Part shown: positions 23,067 through 37,100 of the stretch, piece by piece
How the letters are laid out: every line of letters starts with the position of its first letter
Position numbering within the stretch: position 1 is the stretch's first letter
Notes under the pieces: model-generated
What the model was told of the DNA's origin: nothing
Databases searched by the model: none
Seen by the model: the letters and a program-made list of their open reading frames with translations, nothing else
Program-made: the position numbers and the translations under genes
Source of the DNA: Bugulina stolonifera
Lineage: Eukaryota; Bryozoa; Gymnolaemata; Cheilostomatida; Bugulidae
Assembly (NCBI GenBank): GCA_935421135.1
Contig: OW285187.1
Coordinates: 10,230,001-10,294,000, forward strand
Direction of reading: 5' to 3'
Length of the DNA stretch: 64,000 nt

Positions 23067-26000
23067 ATGAATCCATCAAGTACACAGGGGTGGAATATAG
23101 ACCCTAGTAAATGTGCAACAAATATTGTTAATCCCATCCGTAGAATTGTTGACACAATGAAGTTGACTCCCAACCCAGAGAAGAAGCTTATTCGCTTATC
23201 AATAGGTTTGTTTTACATGTATTACAAAGTATTTATTTACGTGTAATGTGTGTATATATCATTATTTCCTTGGCTCTAATATATACATGTGCGTGTATCA
23301 CTAGCAGCCTACATAAATGTACGTAGCATTCCAGCACAACACTCTGGTAGGCTGCAAGACGTATTATGTAATATGCATGTAAATTGAATCATTTTGGTAA
23401 TCTTCATTTTGCACTGTGGAAGCACAGGTTCTCTCTTTTGCTTTGGATTCCCTGAAATTCCTGGCTTGACCAATCTTGGGAAAAATTGGGACTTTTTTTC
23501 GTTAACATATTATACACTTTTGAACATTTTGGTTAACCATGCATTGCAGTAAGAAACATGAGGTTTGAAAGCTGGCTAATGAGAACAATGCCCCATCATT
23601 CTTTCCAGATCAGTTCTTGCCAGAAATATTCCGCTGAGATCTAGGTGGTTCATGAAAATGAGCACGAAATGTCTTTTTATGCTATGCCTCTATCTATATT
23701 TTATTCAATAATTTATTATACTCATGCCTCATGTAAAAACAATCAAGGCTTCTATACAATCATGGCAGAGCATAACTTTAAATTGTTTTTTATCTGCAAT
23801 TTGACTAAGCTAATATTTGAATTGTACACTGTCACAGTCTGATTGATGCTCCGAACTGCAATAACTGTAGCCTCTTTCTGAAACTGCTGTTAGGATACTA
23901 TGTTTTTCCTGCTTTGTTCAGGCGACCCGACTGTATCAGGTGAGCTGCTAACGTCCAAAGAGATTATACAGGCGGTGGTTGACGCTGCTACTTCAAGTCA
24001 TCACAACGGATACCCGAACTCTGCAGGTACATAGGATACAATTAGACAGGTTTTAATTTGGATACCTCAATTCTTTTTTGATGTTTAAGCTGCACATTCT
24101 GCAGGTTTATTTATGTGATATGATATTAATAGTATACTGGTTGGTACATGAGACATCACAAAAGTGCAATGCTTGATGAAATATGCTATCCTGCAATCTT
24201 CTACATAATATATGCTATTTATGTATTTTGCTATGTCACGTACATGGTGGTGTATATGCTGGTTGACATAGGTAATGTACTCTAAGCAACACACATGAGG
24301 CATCCTAGACTATGTCTCTAATAATGTTTAAGGTACTGAGGTAGCTAGGCAGGCTGTAGCTGACTATATGAGCAAACCAGGGAGTCCAGTAGCTTTCACA
24401 GTAAGTCATGCTGTTTCTACTCTTAATAGTAGTTCACACATGTACATGCATTCGCAATCATAATTGTTACTGCACTTCTTTACTATTTAAGTTGAATAAT
24501 CAACACGATAAAATTAACAAACTAGCCAACCTAAACTTTTAGCAATCTGTACGTAGCGGTTAATAGTGATGACCATATTGTTACATTGCTCTGATTTCAA
24601 GGCAAGCATTATTTAATCAATAATCAATAAATTACTGTGCACATGTAACATTTTAGTTCTTGTATTGATACTATTGTAACTTTCTATGTTCTCATTTAGC
24701 ATTCAAAACATGCAATAGAATAGAATAAAGCCTGTTATGTAATGAACCTAATGCATGGACAGTGACCTATATAATTATATAGAGTTTATGCAACCATGTA
24801 GTTATGTACCTGCAGTGTTATTGGCTGCCAATAATGCAAGGTAACTACATGCATAATAAACTGGCTAGTTGCCAGATTGCTTCTGTTGGAAGTTATAATC
24901 TTCCGCACAATGTGGTATAATAACCTTGGGTTTTAAGAAGATAACCTTTTGCCTATGAAATATCTACTGGTAATATTTTTGGCAATAATAGATGAACCCG
25001 TTATTGACACGCGGCAGAAGTGTGAACGAATGCTATTAGAAAAAAGCAACCTGCTGTGGGTATTGGTTCCCCTATACCCTTTCATGTTTAAGTGTTTGTA
25101 GACCTCTGATTGCTATGCCATTTATATTCAGATTTTTAAAAAATGCTACAGTACACACATGTACGTTCGTTGAACTGAGACCAATGTCAGGTATATGATT
25201 GTAGGTATTATCACAGAAGTTATGTTCTCAATACATGATGCTACAAGCACCTTTACTTTCTGATGTCATTATTCAAATCATGATTAAATGCAGATGTAGG
25301 CCTACATGTACATGTATAATAGGCCTAGACTAGCTACAGTGTATGTTATGCATGTAAAAATATAGATATACATGTACATGTACATTACTAAATGTGCTGT
25401 ATGGACACATGTATATAACTATTATGGGTGCCTTTTCAGGATGTAGTACTGACTAGTGGTTGTTCTCAGGCACTGGAGTATATATTCCTTCTGATAGCCA
25501 ATCCTGGTGACACAATACTCATTCCAAGACCAGGCTTCTCGCTATACAAGGTTCTTGCAGACTCTGTCGGGATAAAAGTTCTCTACTATGATCTACTTGT
25601 AAGTTTCCCGCTGCAGTGTAATATACCATGTTGTGGCATAAGATGATGCTCTCTTTGCTGGTGAAATATAATACCATATTCATTGTAATTGAATAGATGC
25701 AAGCGCAAGCAAATGATAGGAATTGTAAAATATGTTGCTGTTTTTGGTGGAAGAATGCATTATTATAGTTTATATCTCCTGGTGTAAAACACACTGGTCT
25801 GCATTCGTCTCTGTGCAATGGGTTTTCTATTTGCATTGTAATTATTGGGGGCTGCAATTTTGTACTATTCGGTAATTTAGGGCTGTAATGGATCATATCA
25901 CATAATATTATGTATGCAGTAGGTATGTTAGGTATTTTAGGCACCTTTCTGAAGTTCTACATGTGTAATACAATTACAGTCTTTATTGTTCTAGCTATAG

Positions 26001-29000
26001 TTTAATGACTTCTTTGCAACTCAACTTATATCCCACTTGATACAAACTCATGGCAGTAACAATATTTTTCCATCTACGTTTTAGCGTTACATTTGTGGCA
26101 AAGTCATGAACGCTTTATTATATATTGTCATTTCATCTCTGTTCGTTTATTTTAGCTATCATCTTTATTATTGCTATACGAACAGGTTTTTGTCTTACAA
26201 TGCACATGTGTTATAATGTTCCAGCCGGAGAAAGGTTGGGAAATAGACCTAGCATCTCTCCGATCTCTTTTGGATGACAGTGTCAAGGCTATCGTGGTGA
26301 ACTCTCCGTCTAATCCCTGCGGAGCTGTCTTTTCCAAGAAGCACATGGAGGATATCATAGACATCTGTGCTACATATAAAGTTCCTATTATCTCAGATGA
26401 AGTCTATGAGAATATAGTAAATATCATCATATTTATGATTAATCTGTATTATACAGGAAATAGTAGACTTACGTTATCTATATCATATCTATATCTTGAC
26501 ATATTGGGACTACTGTAGAACCTAAACCTGTAATATCTCGCCTGTAACTGCACTGTTATGTCGTCTTTCACTTTTGAAATACTGCATTTAATCTCAGGGC
26601 TATATTAATATTCTTTTGTCAACTGAAATCTCTAGAATTTTGTATTCCTTGGCTATTGCTGTATGCTCTAACTAACTGTTAATTTGATTGTACATGTGTA
26701 ATATACTTTTAACATTCACATGTAGGTGTTTGAAGGCCACACACATTATTCGTTCTCAGAAGTATCCAAGAATGTTCCCGTGTTTACTGTCAGCAGCCTA
26801 GCTAAAAGGTTTTTAGTGCCTGGTTGGAGACTCGGCTGGTTGGTGGTGCATGATAGATCTGATGCCATCTCTCAAAAATTCAGAAATGGTTTGATATCTC
26901 TGACGCAGCGAACACTTGGTCCTTGTTCCCTTCTGCAAGCTGCCCTACCAAAGATATTGCAGGACACCACACTAGCATATCCTTGCACTGAACTATATGA
27001 AGTAAGTGATGAATATTGTAGCAATTAAATAGTTTGAGTAATGTGAAGCCTCTCTGTGGAAGGGCGGTCGAGGGGGCCGTAACTCAACACAACGGGTTCA
27101 TATGACTTGGACTAGCAATCAGCAAGCTGAATATCGGATGTTATATTAAACACTGTTAGACCTAAAAATCATTTTCATTAGTTGTTACAATAACTAATAC
27201 ATCTTGTTTGGAGTTATCTTCTCTCTGTGTATTATCAGGCCCTAAAGCTGCCTACTTGAGCTCTAATATTGCGAGTACTGCTCACCTCCCTGAGGGCCTG
27301 CAAATATAGCCAAAGGGTGCACCATGGTATTTCTGCGATTAGAGCTACATTATTTGGGGCTTAGAACAAATAATTCAAAATGAGTGTATTGACTTGAACT
27401 TTAGTTTCATAACAAAAGTTTTTGGCCAGCAAAAGTTGACAAAAGGATTTCACAAAATAAAGAGGAACCGAAATTGAGAGAGGACGACTTCTGATTATGA
27501 GTGCCCATTGGCAGTAGTTATTTTGCTTTCCATCATTAGATATTCTATATGAATTTCCTGTCAAGCTAGTTGCTAAACATGTTATGTGAGCATAACACAC
27601 GAAGTGTACACCTTGTACATGTATTGGTGTGGAATAATGGTATATTACACAAATACCACAACTTGTAAGACTATCTATAGCTAACACAGAACAAATTGGC
27701 TAAAATTTTTATGACTGCTCAGGAAGCTGGTTAAAGGATCCCTGTCACTAATTACCTTGCTCAGCAAATGTAGATTTGTGTTAAAATGAAGACAGCAGGA
27801 AAGTTACAAGTTGCGGAGTTGTGCTCTCAACATATTTCTGCTTCCCATGATGCATCGCGCGATGCGCTATGTGCTGCCCTAGGACGATTTTTTTAATGAA
27901 GACACCCTAAACGGCAATTTTTTTATATAAGTTGTATAGAGAGAGGTTTGGTTTTTTGAGAATATTTTCAAAAGTAGCCTGAAAAATGCAAAAATAATCC
28001 ATGAGCATATACTACTTGCAACCATGCACCCTTCAATTTATATTACACCCTCGAAAAAAGTTTTATTTTTATAGCTGCCATTGTTTATCCGAAACTATGG
28101 ATTATCATACTAGCATCAAATTTTATAAACAAAACAAAGTCACATGACCATGCTAGCGGTCTGCACGTGGTATTTTGTTTACAATACAATTGATCACAGA
28201 GTTATTGCAAGTAGCAAGGTACTATACTATCTATCTTCGTCTATGTCTATGGATTGAGTTGAGAATTCATAGTGCACAGAAATGCTAAGAATGGCGTTCG
28301 AAATTTGGATTTTCATTTCATAAATTTCATTTTCTAAAGAATATGAGCTTAGTTTATGGCCAGATTGTCAGCTACCACAATACTCAGCATAGTAAGCATT
28401 TAATATATGTACTCTTTTTTTTATTTATTTCGTTTAAAAAACAAATGATTAGGTTTGAAATTAAATATTATTATAATATTTATATTAATTTTTTAAATGA
28501 TAAAAAGAGTTAGATAACTTATAATACAAAAAAAGGAAGTCATGTGATTATGATATTTCATATTATTATAATGTTAATTAGGTTATATTATGATATAATT
28601 TAATATAATAATCTAAATGATTATCATATCATTATGATTTTAACATATATTTATATTTATATTACAATAATTCAACAATACTGGTGAAACTAAATTTCAG
28701 TTAGTATTAAATTTAGTTTTGACAATCGGTCACAATTAACTTTGTAAAAATGTGAAGTTATTGTATTGTTGTATTAAATCATCTACAATGTACATATTCA
28801 AATATAATTTTGAATTTACAATATACATATCCTGCGAAAATGCAAACAATAATTCCATCATAAAGTTTATTTCTAAAATAATCAATTGACTGATCTGGTC
28901 TATCCAAGATATTTGTATTACTGTATTTAGTTTATTCACTCTTTCAAGCCCCCCCCCCCCTTTTCCCAGGCTAAATCTAAAAGATTGGTGGGACTGATGC

Positions 29001-32000
29001 TAACTTCATTAGACACAAACTCACCCCTATCTAATGCAGCTGAGCTAACCTGGTGTACTTTTATGTATGTTTGCATGGTCAAAGTTTCTTTTCGTTTAAA
29101 ACAGCCAAGTTTTATTTCTAAAGCATTTTATGTTTTTATCGTATTTGTATCTTATGATGTACTCACTGTGTTGATTACAGGCTAGTTCCAATACTGTCAG
29201 CAAGTAACTTTCCTGACATTGATAAAGACATAGTTGAACTCGAATGTTTGTTGGAAAGAAGGAATGATCTGGTGAGCAGGGTAAAGACACACACTCACCT
29301 TTGATGAAGAATATGTAAATCGAATGCCAACCTCAATTTCTACATCCAGTTCTTTATACTGGTAGGTGTTTATAATTTATTATGTAGCGACAAGGCTCGT
29401 TACAAGGTAGCATTAAAACCGTCTTCTTCAATTTAACTTATGCACAAACTTATAAACTCATTGAGGTAAATTTCATCAGTTTATTCTTGCAAAATGTGAA
29501 ACACACATGCTTTAGCTAATAAAACTGACAACTCATGTGATTTAGGTTTTCATTCCGAAAGTCTTCCTTCTGTGCCATATCGAACTATAATAATATTCAG
29601 CTCTAGGAGCCGTGGAGACCCATTCGACTAGCTCTGCTATCGGGCAGCCACATTAAAGAATTGTGTTTGGCGCCATGAATATTATATTATTATTATTTAG
29701 CACAGTGAGATTCCAAAGCTGCATGAACGAACGGGAACAAAACTAGACCAATTCCATGCGACCAGACACTGGTGTAGAAATTCTAATTCATCTATTCTTT
29801 AGCTTGCACCATATCATCTTTATCTCCAATGTTGGAAAAAGCATAGGTAAGTGTTGTAGCAGTAATATGTTATGTACATTAACTTGATTATCAGTACTAG
29901 TACTTCAGCATCATCTATTCAACAGGGTGGGAAATTCTGTGAGAGTTGAACCCAACCAAAACTACATTGCCACTAACTATTGATGTGTTCTCTTCGAGGG
30001 TCACAACCACTTTTCTTAATAAAATGCTCTACAAATTTGAATTGCAGATAGTACATATTGGATTGCAAAAGAAGCGTTCCAAATGTACAGTTCACCCGTA
30101 CTCCAAGAGGTTTCTTCAACAAGTAACTCTATAAAAGGTGAAGCGTTATAGTGCCTCAGCATTCAAGCTGAGTGATTACGATTGAAAACAAACTTCTGCT
30201 GGCACGCTACATGGACTGTGTATCTCGTTATGATTTCTGTTCATGTTCAATACTTTACACAGTCATGTATTTTACTCTGGATTCGGCTGTTTTCATCGCT
30301 GTATTTTGTTATAAACAGATATCGTAAATAAACAATAAATGTTTTAAGATATTGAAGTTGAATAGTCATTTGATGTCCTCATATTAATAACTAAGAATGA
30401 CGGTTACATTTTCAGAAAGTACGACAAATCAAATAATAGTCAGAATCATTTCAAACATTTTTGTTTAAATGTATATGAATCATAGTTGGGCGGATCTATA
30501 CTTGTGCACGTGATTCCATGGCTATTGGTTTTAGTCTCCAGCACTTTGCCAAAAGTATACTAGTAGGCCTAAATTAATCTTGCAATCACAGCTCAGTGTC
30601 ATAAAATGGAGAGGGCAATAAAATTTGTCTAGAGACTGTATTGGTAAATAATCAGTAAATTGATGTTCATAACTACAGCAGTTACATGTCTTTGCAAATG
30701 GAAAATTGCAGTTTCATCTAGTAAAATAAATCCTCCCTAAAGCCTACGAAAGATAAGAAAAATAGCACAAAATAAATGTAAAATCAAATATAATAGTCTA
30801 AAGTATAAATTTTGAGCTGCATGTATTTTCCATTTACTATGGCTGCAAACACAAAAAACATGAGTAATCTTGGAATTCAAAATAATGACATCTTGGAACA
30901 AAACTAAATCCACTCGGCTATTTGCAAATAACCATGAGTGCATAATATTAGTTCTTGTTAACATTAAAGCTTGTGGATTACGGTCACTTGAAACGGGGCA
31001 GTAATAATCGACTTAGTAAATAGAAAAGATCACTAATGTAACTGCACAATATAGAAAAAAATCAAAATGGAATTGGCCATCACAGGCATCAAATACAACA
31101 TGTACTGTACTCATTGAAATTCTATTTACTGAAAGATCATACATGAAATATCAAGCCAACTGCAACTAATACATATAAAAATGAAAAAAATTTCAATTGT
31201 GGCAGAATATTAATATTTGAAGGTACCGGTCAATACTTTACAAACCATACGATTGATTTGGCTGCTCAAATTGTTGGTAAGTACTTCAGTTCAAGCAGGT
31301 TGCTTGATAGTTGTTTCTATTCTACAACATTATGTGAACATGTTATCATACCATTGGATCACTTAAAAGTACATTAACAACAACAGATGGTACCTAAAAT
31401 CAGACCACACTAAGCAACTGAATATAACTGCTAGGTACAATGTAATAGATTAAAAATGATGAATACAAATCAAATCGATACCAATTTTGCTAGGCTACAT
31501 TCCAAAAACCACAGTACAGAAAAGTAATATGTACATGCAGCAGTGTTTACAGCGAAAGTTTTGCTGAACTAATGCGACAACACTTCACATTTTTTGATTA
31601 GACAGAACCTTGAAAGTTGATGATGCACTTACCTTATGTATACCTATGTACAACAAGTCAACTCAGTGTCCAAGGTACAATACTCGTCACTCAAGTATGA
31701 CTTTAAGAGGTTGCCATTGATGGGACTTGACATTCCTGGGTCATAGTCTTGACAAACTGCTAAAAAGAAGCATTCATTACACACATTTTAGTCATCATAG
31801 TATTATTATTACAACAGAGAAAGCAAATGAGTTGACTATAGTGTCATCAAAAGTTTATTTTACTTACGGCTGCAATCAAAGAATACAATTATTTTGAAAT
31901 TCAATAAATTAAGTTTTTGATTAGGTGCTGTATATAGGCCTACATATATTTAGATAGCAACAATCATAGTTAATCAAGTTAATATTATAATCCCAATATT

Positions 32001-33507
32001 TTATTTTGCATTTTATCCATTTTAGTAAAGTTTAAAATAGTATAGTAAAGTAGGCTACATTCATAATAATTAACCATAAGTAACTAGTATGTTATTTTAA
32101 CAAATTACTTATGTACCAATGTGAACAAAAAGTAAATAACAATAATTATCATTGCTATATCCACATGTATAAATAACTTTTTTTAATATCAACTACACTC
32201 ACTGGCATAGTACATTCACATTGACATTAAGAATTAAATTAAAATCAAAATTAATTTACTTTCATTGATTTGATATGATAATCAAATGATTGCAAATTCT
32301 TGCTGTGCTTGCCATATACCTTGTATCATATCATCTCTTGATAGCATTTTCATCTTGCAACAATAATTTCATTTTGGCAAAAGCAAAATATTATATTTTA
32401 TTCTAATTCTGTCCACAGCCAACTGATTCCCATCGATCACCCAATGGGTTTTCCCACACGTGTACATGCGCATTCGATTTAGTTAGCCAATTATAATAAA
32501 GTTCAAGTAACCAATCATGACATTCGCTCTAGCGAGCACATGGGTGTCTCAAAATGTAAACAAAAACGGTGACACTGATCCTTTAATGCCATTTTATAAC
32601 ATATCAAAATACATGTGCTTACACTGTTACATTAGCTTTTATCTAGATGGTCTAATGTAGAATACGTCCATAACTATGCATCATACAACATACAACATAC
32701 ATGTACATGTACCTCTGCGTTTGTTCTACAGAGAAACGCTCGCACTGGATACAAGATACTAGCCTCTGCTCGCGGTCTAGAACCTGTTAAGCCCACAGGT
32801 GCCATGTACATGCTGGTTGGCATCACCATTGACATGTTTCCGATGTTCAAGTCAGATGTGGACTTCACAGAAGCTTTAATTTCAGAGGAATCGGTGTTCT
32901 CTCTTCCTGCTAAGGTAGCTCATGTTATTATATCACTCAATCCTTAGTGTAATTTGTGTAAGTGCATACTATGGTCACTGGAGTTATAAAAAAGAGTTGC
33001 AGTAATCATGTTATTTTACTCTACTACATTATAAATTTACTGTGCAGTGCTACAACTGAACTTGTACATCAGCTAAATGCTTGCCTACATGCCTACTGTA
33101 CATATTGTACATGTAGGTATTGTATCACATATTATACTCTAGGGACAGACAGGTTTAGGTTACATGGGATCCCTACACATAAATCCAGTCATAGAAAACT
33201 ATTGATTGAACTTGAAGTCTAACTCTAGCGACATATTTGCATATATCTAAATTATAAACTGTGTTATACCAAAGGGTAAGAATAGACTCCTTGGTTATAC
33301 ATGTTAGAAGCTAATCAATAATTACTGTTGTAGTGCTTTGAGTATCCAAACTACTTCCGTATTGTCCTCTGTCTGCCATCCGAGCAAATGGAGGAGGCTT
33401 GTAAGCGAATCAAATCCTTCTGTGAGAAGCATATTACCAGAAGTCTTCCAATACTGACTGCATCTGAAAACATTCATTGTGCCAAAACTAGCTGTGATCG
33501 AAACTAG
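23067..33507 (+). CDS. TAT: tyrosine aminotransferase
   Basis: This PLP enzyme transfers the amino group of tyrosine to 2-oxoglutarate, the first step of tyrosine breakdown in the cytosol. Eight exons join in phase to 431 codons: 23,067-23,205, 23,922-24,026, 24,333-24,400, 25,440-25,598, 26,225-26,416, 26,726-27,001, 32,732-32,914 and 33,334-33,507. Family landmarks are NPIRRIVD near the start, [29 protein letters not shown] (183-194), SDEVY with the PLP-ring Asp215, SLAKR with the Schiff-base Lys248, [18 protein letters not shown], and FRIVLCLP with Arg383 for the substrate carboxylate. The N-terminus is shorter than the mammalian one (about 454 residues in total). About seven residues are missing between exons 6 and 7 (after ELYE), suggesting an unseen micro-exon in that 5.7-kb intron or a true deletion. 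A polyadenylation signal AATAAA is at 33,673. Confidence 0.93.
28400..28680. repeat. AT-only low-complexity stretch
   Basis: It is composed almost wholly of A and T, with repeated TTATTATAAT-type words in both orientations. It would melt easily. No coding potential is seen. Confidence 0.6.
29631..29686. repeat. 56-bp block shared with an RRP7 intron
   Basis: It begins GCTCTGCTATCGGGCAGCCA, includes AAAGAATTGTGTTTGGCGCC, and matches 44,866-44,920 with few differences. Both copies are intronic and in the same orientation. Confidence 0.7.
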
Positions 33508-34197
33508 ACAATGCTCCATTTTCATATGCCAAAGTTGTTTCTCTTGGTTGATATTTTTTTTTATGTTCCAAGTATAACATAGCATTTTTATGCACCCATC
33601 GACTCTACTAATGAATATCTTTGGAAAGCCATATTATAATTATTTGTTTTTCTGTCAACACTAAGGATTTTAAATAAAAGATGCAGATCTTAGATTAATT
33701 TAAATTGTGTATTGAATTGAAATGAACTGTATAATATCCATAGAACCATAAATATTTCTAAACTCCCAATACCTATGACAATTTACCAAATGAACAATAC
33801 AAAACTTGAGTACAGTGTTATTATTGGGATTATTTATAAATAATTTATTATTAAAGCACTAAATACTAAATATTCATTTTATAGTTAAGTCAGCATTGAA
33901 TTACAGTGGTACAATCACGAATATTAAAATAAACTGTACATTAGTGGAGTCCGGGAAGTGTACAACTGCAGAGGTTGCATAATAGATAACAAATCTCTGG
34001 TACTACTTTAATTTCAATTAATAAATAGGAGACAGATTTGGTGAAATGTTACAGAATATTCCCATTATAATAATGCGTAGGATTCACAGTTGAGATGTCA
34101 TAATATCCCATAGTCTTGATTAGCATCTCAACTGAATCCAGTATAAGCACCAATCTATCATTCAATGAGATGATGTCTATAAACTCTGCATACAGAT
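33508..34197. other. convergent 3' ends of TAT and VPS26
   Basis: It holds the TAT 3' UTR with AATAAA at 33,673 and the VPS26 3' UTR read from the right. The interval is AT-rich with no gene. Confidence 0.5.
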
Positions 34198-37100
34198 TTA
34201 TTCAGTTGCATCTCCTTTGGAGGCAGGTGCTTCCTCCCTGTCAGCATGTCTGGTTGTAGCTGAATTCATAGCATGTGTGTGTGTAGTGCCTCTCTTCTCT
34301 GCTTTCCTAAACAGTGTGATTTCCTACAAATATTCCACCAAATGTCAAGTCAACACGTCATGCCTACTACACTACGATACATACATTTTGTACTATAAAA
34401 TATGTTTTATGAATAAAATATATTATTGTTGCTACAATATTGTTTTATAGCAACGCTAATGGTGACATCCACCAATCATCAGACAACAATATTATTAAAG
34501 GAGAAATTCACAAATTGTGCCCTACTTTGAAGTTAGTTTTTGTACTGTTCTAAACAAGATATTCAAACAATTATTGTACAGTATACTAAATCAACATATG
34601 TTCTCTTATTAATAACAAAGGATTTGTATTTTATGATCCTCCTTATGCCTCAATTAGTGAAATTAAAACTCCTTCTAAACGATTGAAAAATTAGGAGTTG
34701 TCTCCTTTTTTAGATTTCGGCATACTATTTTGTGAGACTACGGTTTCCGGCGATCGACCATTCCTGGGGAGATAACTTTATACTATTATCCGTATAACAT
34801 AATGCTATGCTAATTATACATGTATTTGTTTTCCTTACTTTCATTTCAATTTGCTGACTGCACTTATAAATTTAGTGGATTAATTGAGTTGTCGGTGCAG
34901 TGCAATCACATAGGCCTTAGCATCGTCTGTCAACAATGCAAATGCATTTATACCTGTACATGCATCAGTAATATAATATACATTTTATCATTATAAAACT
35001 TATGTATGACAAATGAACGTGCATGTACTGGCTGAAGGCACCATAAGGCACAACAAACTGTATTTTTATAAACATTATATGTAATCACGAATTCTTTATT
35101 ATGTCTACATATACATGCATGTATAAAAGGTTTACACAATATCATTGGAAATAATTCCTGACACTGCTACCCATGAAAAACATTGGTAATAGTATTATTA
35201 AAAGTATACATTAAAATATTATACTGCAGGTGGCTAGGCTACTGCTGATTCTAGGATAGCTTTAACTGCTGAATCTATGGCAAAGCACTAATGATTACCA
35301 CCATGTAGCATGTAGCACTTATGTGCTACTATGGTTTTATAACATAGCCAACAAATTGTGCTAGAGAGTATTGAGCAGTCAGAGCAGAGGTGTACAAGTG
35401 GAGGCAGTTCCAGCAGAGTGCAGAGTGGACTGTGTTATGATCAAACTTCAACTTCACTGCCTGGGTTTCAACAGTTGAACACTTGCATAGTTGGTGAGGT
35501 AGAGGTCACTGGCAAGCCCTACAGTTATAGACTGACCTTGTTGACCATATGATGTTGACAGCTAACATAATGGCTGATAGCAAATGGTTGCAAGATTCAG
35601 GCCATGGAGGTCAATAATTTTTGTTTAGATGCAGTAGTGGAGAAATTTGAGATAACCTCTGTTTTTCAGTAAAACTTAAACAGAAATCGCTTTCTCTAGA
35701 TATATTTCCCTTCTCCAAAACCCCAACTAAGGAGTAAGGCAAGGGGGTCTATCTAGCTTTCACCACTACTGCACCTACATGCAAAAGCAATGGACAAATA
35801 TTTAACCTCAAGGAGACTGCCGGCAAGGATACTAGACCAACTGCAATGATGAATGAGGTTTCTTCCTAAAGTTGTTCCTGTTGAACTGGATAGTTTGCCC
35901 TCCATCGGTGTCTCTTGCGATATTCCAAGGCTATAACATTTTGTCTGGAACATCTTACCAGAATCTATCTGCAACCAAGAAATGACTGTCTCGTGTATTA
36001 CTTTCATTTGCACATAGATCTGCCTACACAGACAGTCTTCATGTGTAACAATGAATAATTCATGTAAGTGTAATTACTATAATAACCAAATTCAAAATTA
36101 TTAGAGACTCTGAAGGAGTATCAGATTCTAAATCTTCTTTGCCGATAAAGCATCAATGTTTAAGATACAGGATTCTGAGTAGTTATTCATACAACTACCT
36201 ACCTGAAGAGCTATATGGATATGAAACTGCATTTTCTTGAAAGCATCGGCTAGTGCATGGTAAAACTCATTAGTGCTTCAGTACTACAAACTCAGAGAAT
36301 AAAGTAAGGGAGCATATCGGCATCTGGTGGCCCAACTGCAGCAGGCACTGCAACATCCTACAACACAAGTCAACAAGCTGTATGTGTTAGTATCAACTCA
36401 ACATTGATAGTATGCCCACTATCGTCAGTATTAGTAGTCGCAGCAGCAGTTTACTAGCAAAATAAAAGAACCATTTGTGGTATTAGCAGTAGGAGTAGTT
36501 ACTTAAAGTAGTAGTTAGCAGTAAGTGATAGCAGTGTAGTAGCAGTATTACGGTGATTTCAGTAGTTAGTTATGGTTGCATTAGTAGTAATTATGCGAGT
36601 AGTTAAAATCAGCAGTAGTAATAGTAGTAGTTGGTTACAATTATAATAGTTAGTCGTAGAAAAGTGGTCAGTTGTCGCAGTAGTACCAGAGGGTCCAGTA
36701 GTAGCAGTAGTAGCTACAGTATCAATAGAATCAACAGAAGTTGAATTATCAATAGTAATAGTAGTAGTTAGATATAGTAGTCACCCAGTCACCACAGTGT
36801 AGGCCCAATATTCTTAGTCACATAGGCCTATGCCATTATAGAGAATAGTTAAGAGTATCAATAGGCGTTGTCACAGTCACTGAGGCTAAAGTAAATTTGT
36901 TAATGGTCAGTATTGTGGAACAGATTCATAATATTGCACAAACATACATAGGATACTAGTTTTTTTCCAGAGATGTTTGCAAGTTTTATTTTGGAAACGA
37001 GTCTTTTAATAAGCCATAAAATGTTGCTTGAATTAACTGAGTCTGGCATCTCTGTTTTTTCTTTCAGTCATTGGGCTTACTTACTGCTTATTTTAATTTT

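Larger units (their letters stand above)
27735..32582. mobile_element. candidate TTAA-flanked DNA element in TAT intron 6
   Basis: TTAA at 27,731-27,734 is followed by AGGATCCCTGTCAC, and the far end is GTGACACTGATCCT followed by TTAA at 32,583-32,586. The two ends are inverted repeats matching at 12 of 14 positions. TTAA target sites with RRG-type ends suit the Kolobok superfamily. No transposase is readable, so it would be non-autonomous or a composite. The interior also holds an AT-only stretch (28,400-28,680), a C12 run (28,949-28,960) and a 56-bp block shared with an RRP7 intron. Confidence 0.4.

Noticed and set aside
29184..29275. Exon-like segment between GATTACAG and GTGAGC in TAT intron 6
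   Set aside because: In the phase required by TAT it hits a stop after eight codons, and the other open frame has no similarity to TAT.
35753..36013. 86-codon minus-strand ORF in the VPS26 intron as its last exon
   Set aside because: It has no similarity to the VPS26 tail; the true last exon at 34,198-34,323 starts EITLFRK in the right phase.
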